From an uncultured Collinsella sp. (GTDB lineage Bacteria > Actinomycetota > Coriobacteriia > Coriobacteriales > Coriobacteriaceae), in contig UQWG01000062.1 of the NCBI GenBank assembly GCA_900544645.1, positions 1 through 9,744 of the forward strand: a stretch of 9,744 nucleotides of DNA, read 5' to 3'. The notes beneath the pieces are model-generated. The model searched no databases. It saw only the letters and a list, made by a program, of their open reading frames with translations, and was not told where the DNA came from. This document shows, one piece after another, positions 5,451 through 9,744 of this stretch (its first letter is position 1; every line of letters starts with the position of its first letter). The position numbers and the translations under genes were made by a program.

Positions 5451-7013
5451 TTAGTCAAACTGGGTAACATCTATCAGGCGATTGGCCAGCGAAAGGTCGC
5501 TCTCGATGGGCACGAACTCGTCGCCCACGTGCATGAGCTCCTCGTCACCCTTTGCCAGCAGCAAGACAATGGTGGGAGCATCGGGGTTGACGTACTCCTC
5601 GCGCGCCGCCTTGAACGCCGCATGCACAGCGGCTTCGCGGTCGAGGATGATCTTGTTCGGCGTATCGTCGGGAACATGCTCGGCTAGCTCGCGACAGACC
5701 TTCATCGGGTCCTCGTGAGCTGGATCCTCGTTGGCAAAGATCATCAGGTCGGAATACGGTGCGGCCTCGCGCGGCAATTGCTCGCGGCGCTCCTGAGCCT
5801 TGCCGCCGGCAGCACCAAACAGCGCAATGACGGGGCTAGCGGGAAACGCGCGCTTGACCGACGAGAAAAGCGAACGGAACGAAAGCTGGTTGTGCGCATA
5901 GTCAACGACGCAGATCACGCGGCCGTCCTTCGACTCCACGACCTCCATGCGGCCCGGCACACGCAGTTTGGAGAGGCCCTTCTTGATAGCCTCGATACCG
6001 ATGCCGATCTCGCGCGCAGCGGCGATAGCGACCAGCGCGTTTTCCACGTTAAAGTCGCCCGCGATGCCCAGCAGGACCTTCTCCCCCGTCTCGGACTCGT
6101 CGGCACACAGGCCATGCAAGTTGAACTCGATGCTAAAGCCGACCATGCGTACGTCGCTTGCCCACAGGCTCGCCTCGGGATGCTCGACCCCAACGGTCAC
6201 CAAGCGATCGGCCGTCGACGCTGCCTCCAGCACGCGTTCGACTTCATCAGTGCCCAGATTCACTACGGCAGTCTTAGCCTGATCAAAGATCCTGAGCTTG
6301 CTCTCAAAATAATCCTCAAACGTGGGGTGCTCGATCGGCGAGATGTGGTCGCGGCCGATGTTGAGGAAGCACGCCACGTCAAACGGCAGATTCTCGACGC
6401 GTTGGTACTTGAGCGCCTGGCTCGAGACCTCCATGACCATGGACTGGCGACCGGACGTGCGACAGTTGGCGATATGGCGCCAGACCTCGGGGGCCTCGGG
6501 CGTAGTATTGGTGCTCTCGTAGCACTCGATACCATCGTCGGTACTCACCGAGCCGATCATGCCGCAGGACTCGCCCGCCGCTTTGATAATCGACTGGAGC
6601 ATAAAAGCGGCCGTGGTCTTTCCCTTGGTGCCGGTGATGCCCACGATCTTGACGTCGTGGTCGGGACGGTCGTAGACCTCCGGCGGCAGCAGGGCCATGG
6701 CCGTGCGAACACTATCAACAACCAGCATCGCAGCACCGCTCTCCTTCGCCAGCGGCTCCAGAGACTCGACCAGCGACTCCTCGCACACAAATGCGACGGC
6801 GCCCGCATCGAGCGCCATGCTCAAAAACGCGGGCTTAAAGGCAGCACCTTTGCAAAAGAATACGTCACCTGCCGAGACCACGCGCGAATCAAACGAGCAG
6901 CCGGTCACGGCACGCTCGTCAACCTGCTCTGATGCGCGCAGCTCGCCGCACACGTCGAGAAGCTTGGCAAGCGTATCGACCGTGGTCACGGTCGCGGAAT
7001 CCGAATGGTGCAT
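5451..7013 (-). CDS. murE: UDP-MurNAc-tripeptide synthetase (MurE), probably lysine- or ornithine-adding
   Basis: MurE ligates the third stem residue to UDP-MurNAc-L-Ala-D-Glu using ATP. The 520-aa protein has all Mur-ligase parts. An N-terminal uridine-binding domain includes SFDSR at 40-44. The P-loop GITGTKGKTT is at 125-134 and TTPE at 170-173. HPTFEDYFESK at 229-239 ends in the lysine expected to be carbamylated (K239). The C-terminal domain carries VPGRMEV near 352 and VVDYAHN near 369. At the site where diaminopimelate enzymes have DNPR, it reads NEDPAHED (428-435): the specificity arginine is Ala432. This resembles lysine-type MurE (DNPA). Lysine or ornithine addition is therefore my inference. 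ATG 7013 has AAGG six nt upstream. It is first in a unit with the HAD phosphatase, murI and rph, driven by the promoter at 7049-7077. Confidence 0.95.
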   Translation of the reverse strand: MHHSDSATVTTVDTLAKLLDVCGELRASEQVDERAVTGCSFDSRVVSAGDVFFCKGAAFKPAFLSMALDAGAVAFVCEESLVESLEPLAKESGAAMLVVDSVRTAMALLPPEVYDRPDHDVKIVGITGTKGKTTAAFMLQSIIKAAGESCGMIGSVSTDDGIECYESTNTTPEAPEVWRHIANCRTSGRQSMVMEVSSQALKYQRVENLPFDVACFLNIGRDHISPIEHPTFEDYFESKLRIFDQAKTAVVNLGTDEVERVLEAASTADRLVTVGVEHPEASLWASDVRMVGFSIEFNLHGLCADESETGEKVLLGIAGDFNVENALVAIAAAREIGIGIEAIKKGLSKLRVPGRMEVVESKDGRVICVVDYAHNQLSFRSLFSSVKRAFPASPVIALFGAAGGKAQERREQLPREAAPYSDLMIFANEDPAHEDPMKVCRELAEHVPDDTPNKIILDREAAVHAAFKAAREEYVNPDAPTIVLLLAKGDEELMHVGDEFVPIESDLSLANRLIDVTQFD

Positions 7014-7048
7014 CTTTCACCTTTCTCAGTCATTTGGCAGGGACGGTT

Positions 7049-7077
7049 TTTATAGTAACTGAAACGCACCCACGCAA
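7049..7077 (-). promoter_or_regulatory. Promoter of the murE unit
   Basis: The minus strand has TTGCGT at 7072-7077, a 17-nt spacer and TATAAA at 7049-7054 (5 of 6). Predicted start near 7042, giving a leader of about 29 nt to the murE ATG. The -35 box shares bases with the U tract of the asnB terminator (7076-7080), so terminator and promoter are back to back. Confidence 0.72.
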
Positions 7078-7100
7078 AAACGGCTCCCGGAGGAGCCGTT
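7076..7100 (-). terminator. Intrinsic terminator of asnB
   Basis: On the minus strand AACGGCTCC and GGAGCCGTT form a perfect 9-bp stem with loop TCCG, and the run of T reaches TTTTT at 7076-7080. The plus strand lacks a T run after the stem. It lies 25 nt beyond the asnB stop and separates asnB from murE. Confidence 0.93.
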
Positions 7101-7125
7101 ACGCGCAGGCGTTCGTAAGCCGAGG

Positions 7126-9006
7126 CTAGGCAGCCTGAACAGAAGGCTGGCCCTCGTCGATAAAGAAGCGCTTGTACCACACTAGGAACACGAGCGGCGT
7201 ATAGATCTTGCGCTGGAAATCGCCCTTGCCCGCAAAGTGCAGATCGAGCAGGTGCATGAGCTCGTCGGTATTGAAGAACTCGCTTGCCCACGGCGCGGTG
7301 AAGTACTCCTTGACATAGTCGTACCACTTTTGCTCGCGCAGCCAGTAGACAATCGGCACCGGGAAGCCCACCTTGGGACGGGTGGCCCACTCATCGGGCA
7401 GCGACTTGTTGGCAGCGTGGCGGAGTACCTGTTTGTTGCCGTTCTCGTTGATGCGGTAGCGGTCGGGAATGTGCTCGGCGAACTCCATGACTTTGCGGTC
7501 CAGGAAGGGCACGCGCAGCTCCAGCGAGTGCGCCATGCACATCTTGTCGGCCTTGAGCAGAATGTCGCCCGGGAGCCACATGTTCATGTCCAGGTACTGC
7601 TTCTTGACCAGCTCGGGCTGACCCTTCACGCGCGCATAGATGGGAGCGGCAAGCTCGAAGGCGCCATCGCCGGTGTTGTACTCGGGCTTGAGAACGCCGT
7701 CGACCTCGCGCTCCGGCCATACCAGAGCCTGTCCCAGGAACGACTTCTCGGGAATCTCGGCACCCTTGACCAGGAAGTTATGACCCTTGAAGTACGGCAT
7801 ATGCAGCGCCAGGTTACCGAGCGCGCGACGGATGGGCAGCGGCACCATCTTTTTGTACTTGCGGACCGGGACCGTGTCCTCGTAGTAGGCGTAGCCGCCA
7901 AAGAGTTCGTCGGCGCCTTCGCCCGAAAGCACGACGGTGACGTCCTTGCGGGCCATCTCGGCCAAGAACCACAGCGGCACGGAAGACAGGTTGGACTGCG
8001 GCTCGTCCATGTGATACTGGATGTCCTCGAGCGCACCGAAGAACTCGTCGGCGGTAATCATCTTGCGAACGTTCTCGACGCCGAGCTTATCGGAAAGTTC
8101 CTTGGCGTAGTTGGTCTCGTTGAAGTTCTTGTAGTCAAAGCCCACCGAGAAGGTCTTGTCGGGCATGAGGCAAGCGGCGATGTAGCTGGAGTCGACGCCA
8201 CCGGAGAGGAACGACGCGACCTTGACGTCGGCGATGCGATGGGCCTCGACGCTCTCGTGCACGACCTCGTCCAGCTCGTCGACGTACTCTTCGAACGGCT
8301 TCTCGACGGCAGAGTAATCGCAATCCCAGTAACGCTCGATGTTCATCTTGCCGGTCGGGATATCGACGGTAAAGTAGTGCGCCGGCGGCAGCTTGTAGAC
8401 ACCCTCGAAGAAGGTCTCCTCGGTTGCCGAATACTGCAGCGTCATGTACGGACGCAGGGCCTTTTTGTTGACCGCCTTGTGGAAGTGCGGGTAGTCCAGG
8501 AAGCTCTTGATCTCGGAGCCAAAGAGCACGCCCGGAGCGCCGTCGCCCGCATCGGCCATGGCATAGTAGTAAAGCGGCTTGATGCCAAAGATGTCACGGG
8601 CGCCAAAAAGCTTGTTCTTCTTTTTGTCCCAGATGACGAAGGCGTACATACCGCGCAGGCGATCGAGGACGGCCTCGCCCCACTCCTCGTAGCCGTGCAG
8701 GAGGCTCTCGGTGTCGGCGCCGCAATGGAACTTGTAGCCCTTGGCTTCGAGCTCGGAACGGAGTTCTTGGAAGTTGTAGATCTCACCGTTGAAGACAATG
8801 ACGACGCTGCCGTCCTCATTGGCCATGGGCTGAGCGCCGGCCTCGGTCAGGTCGAGGATCGACAAGCGGCGGAAGCCGAGGGCAACGCGGCCGTCGATAA
8901 ACTGACCGCCCATGTCGGGACCGCGATGGACGATGCGGTCCATCATCTTGGTGAGCACCTCAGATTGGTTATCCGTCCCACCGACAAAACCGACAAAACC
9001 GCACAT
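7126..9006 (-). CDS. asnB: Asparagine synthetase, glutamine-hydrolysing
   Basis: AsnB converts aspartate, ATP and glutamine to asparagine, AMP, pyrophosphate and glutamate in the cytosol. The 626-aa protein opens with MCGFVGF; Cys2 is the amidotransferase nucleophile of the Ntn-type glutaminase domain. That domain also shows RGPD at 28-31, NGEIYN at 73-78 and GADTES at 96-101. The synthetase domain follows with the PP-loop SGGVDSS at 268-274, DEP at 334-336 and SGEGADELFGGY at 361-372. LELRVPFLDRKVMEF further on is also typical. All expected catalytic parts are present. Length fits the longer bacterial AsnB type rather than the roughly 554-aa E. coli enzyme. ATG 9006 is preceded by GAGGGG with 7-nt spacing, and Cys2 fixes this start. 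It is a single-gene unit with its own terminator. Some relatives amidate diaminopimelate in the cell wall, so asparagine synthesis is likely but not certain. Confidence 0.95.
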   Translation of the reverse strand: MCGFVGFVGGTDNQSEVLTKMMDRIVHRGPDMGGQFIDGRVALGFRRLSILDLTEAGAQPMANEDGSVVIVFNGEIYNFQELRSELEAKGYKFHCGADTESLLHGYEEWGEAVLDRLRGMYAFVIWDKKKNKLFGARDIFGIKPLYYYAMADAGDGAPGVLFGSEIKSFLDYPHFHKAVNKKALRPYMTLQYSATEETFFEGVYKLPPAHYFTVDIPTGKMNIERYWDCDYSAVEKPFEEYVDELDEVVHESVEAHRIADVKVASFLSGGVDSSYIAACLMPDKTFSVGFDYKNFNETNYAKELSDKLGVENVRKMITADEFFGALEDIQYHMDEPQSNLSSVPLWFLAEMARKDVTVVLSGEGADELFGGYAYYEDTVPVRKYKKMVPLPIRRALGNLALHMPYFKGHNFLVKGAEIPEKSFLGQALVWPEREVDGVLKPEYNTGDGAFELAAPIYARVKGQPELVKKQYLDMNMWLPGDILLKADKMCMAHSLELRVPFLDRKVMEFAEHIPDRYRINENGNKQVLRHAANKSLPDEWATRPKVGFPVPIVYWLREQKWYDYVKEYFTAPWASEFFNTDELMHLLDLHFAGKGDFQRKIYTPLVFLVWYKRFFIDEGQPSVQAA

Positions 9007-9057
9007 ATACTATCCCCTCTGCTGTTGCTGGGCATCAAATCGAATCAGTAGCTTTTG

Positions 9058-9063
9058 AGTATA
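9058..9063 (-). promoter_or_regulatory. Candidate -10 box for asnB
   Basis: TATACT on the minus strand (5 of 6) is placed to start RNA near 9051, about 45 nt before the asnB ATG. No recognisable -35 stands at 17-18 nt, so this is tentative. The 187-nt gap between asnB and tRNA-Val (9007-9193) has room for divergent promoters. I see no T-box or other long leader structure in it. Confidence 0.4.
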
Positions 9064-9174
9064 CCCGAGGGCGTAAAGAGGGGCGGAATGTTCAGGCAAT
9101 CTCAACTGAATCAGCTCCGCTGCGACACGTGCCAGTTACCTTTAATGGATATGAGATGAATGAGGCGATTGTTT

Positions 9175-9183
9175 TGCTATACT
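9175..9183 (+). promoter_or_regulatory. Extended -10 promoter of tRNA-Val
   Basis: TGCTATACT on the plus strand is a TGn-extended -10 (TATACT, 5 of 6) whose 3' end is 10 nt before the mature tRNA. RNA would begin near 9190. No clear -35 is present, which extended -10 promoters tolerate. Confidence 0.6.
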
Positions 9184-9193
9184 CTCTCCGCAC

Positions 9194-9269
9194 GGGCGAT
9201 TGGCGCAACGGTTAGCGCAGGTGCTTTACACGCACAAGGCTGGGGGTTCGAATCCCTCATCGCCCACCA
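9194..9269 (+). tRNA. tRNA-Val(UAC)
   Basis: The acceptor strands GGGCGAT (9194-9200) and ATCGCCC (9259-9265) pair fully, followed by discriminator A and an encoded CCA at 9267-9269. The D-arm is GCGC ... GCGC. The anticodon stem GGTGC / GCACA has a G-A mismatch at its outer pair, and the loop TTTACAC gives anticodon TAC for valine. The T-arm is GGGGG-TTCGAAT-CCCTC with one G-U pair. It is divergent from asnB and has its own terminator. Its 3' end from the T-loop onward is repeated 187 bp downstream. Confidence 0.97.
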
Positions 9270-9343
9270 CTGATTTGATAGGCTCCCAGCAATGGGAGCC
9301 TTTCTTTTTTGGGCCCATCGCAGAGGGATTCGAACCCGACAGG
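9252..9343 (+). repeat. Direct repeat, copy 1 (tRNA-Val 3' end, terminator, inverted T-arm-like motif)
   Basis: The first 22 bases (9252-9273, from the T-loop of tRNA-Val through CCA plus four) are identical to 9439-9460. Similarity then continues at the same 187-bp offset through the terminator hairpin to the 14-mer GGGATTCGAACCCG (9325-9338), which is also identical in the second copy. That 14-mer is the reverse complement of a tRNA T-arm. The block between the terminator and the 14-mer aligns only with a one-base shift. Confidence 0.88.
9280..9310 (+). terminator. Intrinsic terminator of tRNA-Val
   Basis: AGGCTCCC and GGGAGCCT form an 8-bp stem around AGCAAT, followed by TTTCTTTTTT. It begins 11 nt after the tRNA CCA end and is oriented for plus-strand transcription. 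Confidence 0.93.
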
Positions 9344-9432
9344 GTGCGGAGCTGAGGAAACGCGAAGCGTTTTCCAGCGCAGCACGCGAGGAGCGGAGCG
9401 ACGAAGCGGGGCGCGGGCGGCGCCAGCCGCAC
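9344..9432. repeat. GC-rich palindromic segment between the two tRNA-end copies
   Basis: GTGCGG (9344-9349) can pair with CCGCAC (9427-9432), closing about 90 bases. Inside are GGAAACGC / GCGTTTTCC with one bulged base around GAA, and GCGGC / GCCGC (9417-9430) around GCCA. Outside, GAGGGAT (9323-9329) and ATCCCTC (9439-9445) are also inverted repeats. The interior has the tandem-like string GAGCGGAGCGACGAAGCG. It has no reading frame I believe in. It may be a structured RNA, a REP- or MITE-like palindrome, or residue of an integrated element. Confidence 0.55.
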
Positions 9433-9438
9433 GCGGAC

Positions 9439-9530
9439 ATCCCTCATCGCCCACCACTGAATTGTTAGGCCTCCAGCGATGGAGGCCTTTCCTTTTTCAG
9501 GCCCAGCGCATGGGATTCGAACCCGCCAGC
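9439..9530 (+). repeat. Direct repeat, copy 2 (tRNA-Val 3' end without the 5' part)
   Basis: Second copy of the tRNA-Val 3' end starting in the T-loop, including acceptor strand, discriminator and CCA (9454-9456), then a terminator hairpin and the inverted T-arm-like 14-mer at 9512-9525. No acceptor 5' strand, D-arm or anticodon arm precedes it, so it cannot be a tRNA gene. It is either an attachment-site remnant or the stump of a duplicated tRNA. Confidence 0.88.
9467..9497 (+). terminator. Second intrinsic terminator, homologous to that of tRNA-Val
   Basis: AGGCCTCC and GGAGGCCT pair around AGCGAT, followed by TTTCCTTTTT. Compared with the first terminator, two neighbouring stem pairs are swapped (T-A to C-G and C-G to T-A), so the stem stays perfect. 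No gene is visible between the two terminators. Confidence 0.85.
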
Positions 9531-9539
9531 ACGTCTGTC

Positions 9540-9714
9540 ACAAAGGCCGTGGTCAAAAAATGGCAAAAATGAGTACTGCTACTTTGTTTGCAACATATAA
9601 AAAGATAGTATTTGCTTAAGTTACGCAACATATGTCCATTATAAGGACTAACAGTTGGATCAAAATCGTGCTTTCATCGCCATTTCGACGGTAGCGCACA
9701 GAGATGTGGTGTAA
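9540..9714. other. AT-rich intergenic DNA, no gene recognised
   Basis: This stretch is much richer in A and T than the rest of the window. It holds two copies of GCAACATAT (9590-9598 and 9625-9633), 35 bp apart. A perfect TATAAT occurs on the minus strand at 9638-9643 but without a -35 at normal spacing, and no reading frame follows it. GTCC and GGAC also form a short inverted repeat around that box. It could be the upstream control region of a gene beyond the window. Confidence 0.5.
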
Positions 9715-9736
9715 GAGGCGGGGCATGCCCCGCCTC
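9715..9736. repeat. Perfect 22-bp GC palindrome near the window end
   Basis: GAGGCGGGGC and GCCCCGCCTC flank AT, a perfect palindrome. The plus strand continues CGCCCTTT and the window stops, so it may be the stem of a terminator whose T run is cut off. The minus strand after the stem (TTACACC) has no T run. Confidence 0.6.
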
Positions 9737-9744
9737 CGCCCTTT

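Noticed and set aside
5715..6932. Plus-strand frame of 405 codons opposite murE
   Set aside because: Shadow of murE, which carries all Mur-ligase motifs in its own frame.
7237..9051. Plus-strand open frame of 604 codons opposite asnB
   Set aside because: It mirrors a fully motif-supported asnB in the opposite strand, has no recognisable domain, and is the usual shadow of codon bias in GC-rich genes.
9007..9057. T-box or other amino-acid riboswitch before asnB
   Set aside because: The likely leader is only about 45 nt and shows no specifier or antiterminator structure.
9252..9525. CRISPR array from the repeats at the right end
   Set aside because: Only two copies, the repeat unit is tRNA 3' end plus terminator, and the interval is far too long for a spacer.
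9177..9572. Several short frames over tRNA-Val and its repeat (products with strings such as GFEP)
   Set aside because: These are translations of tRNA T-arm sequence and flanks, a well-known false-gene pattern.
9638..9643. Perfect TATAAT on the minus strand as a promoter
   Set aside because: No -35 at normal spacing, and downstream on that strand the only reading frame stops after a few codons.

Overview
This is a GC-rich bacterial chromosomal segment made almost wholly of housekeeping genes. All eight protein genes lie on the minus strand. The gene set (a Veg-family gene directly before ispE, a cell-wall murE/murI cluster with rph and rdgB, the non-mevalonate isoprenoid pathway) and the base composition suggest a Gram-positive actinobacterial lineage. 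My best guess is Coriobacteriia, Collinsella-like. That is an inference from gene content and style, not a database match.

Layout in the direction of transcription, right to left: asnB (asparagine synthetase) ends in a strong intrinsic terminator at 7076-7100. The U tract of that terminator overlaps the -35 box of the promoter for the next unit, murE - HAD-IIB phosphatase - murI - rph. This unit ends in an intrinsic terminator directly after the rph stop (2678-2715). rdgB and dtd follow as a tight pair, possibly from a promoter lying so close that the leader is only about 11 nt. dtd is followed by a perfect 12-bp hairpin without a U tract (1456-1483). A third unit, veg-ispE, starts from an extended -10 promoter near 1368 and carries a small terminator-like hairpin in its leader. 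A tRNA-Pro(CGG) gene, cut by the window edge, lies beyond ispE.

Functionally the middle block joins cell-wall precursor synthesis (D-glutamate by MurI, third-residue addition by MurE) with RNA/nucleotide quality control (RNase PH, RdgB) and removal of D-amino acids from tRNA (Dtd). MurE has EDPA where diaminopimelate-adding enzymes have DNPR, so a lysine or ornithine wall is more likely than a diaminopimelate wall.

The right end (9194-9744) is the one non-routine region. An intact plus-strand tRNA-Val(UAC) gene with its own terminator is followed 187 bp later by a second copy of the tRNA 3' end (22 identical bases). This copy has its own terminator hairpin carrying two compensated base-pair swaps, and a shared inverted T-arm-like sequence. 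A GC-rich palindromic segment separates the copies, and AT-rich DNA without a recognisable gene follows. This looks like a tRNA integration-site scar or a degenerate tandem tRNA duplication. I see no integrase, CRISPR array, transposase or novel multi-gene system in the window.
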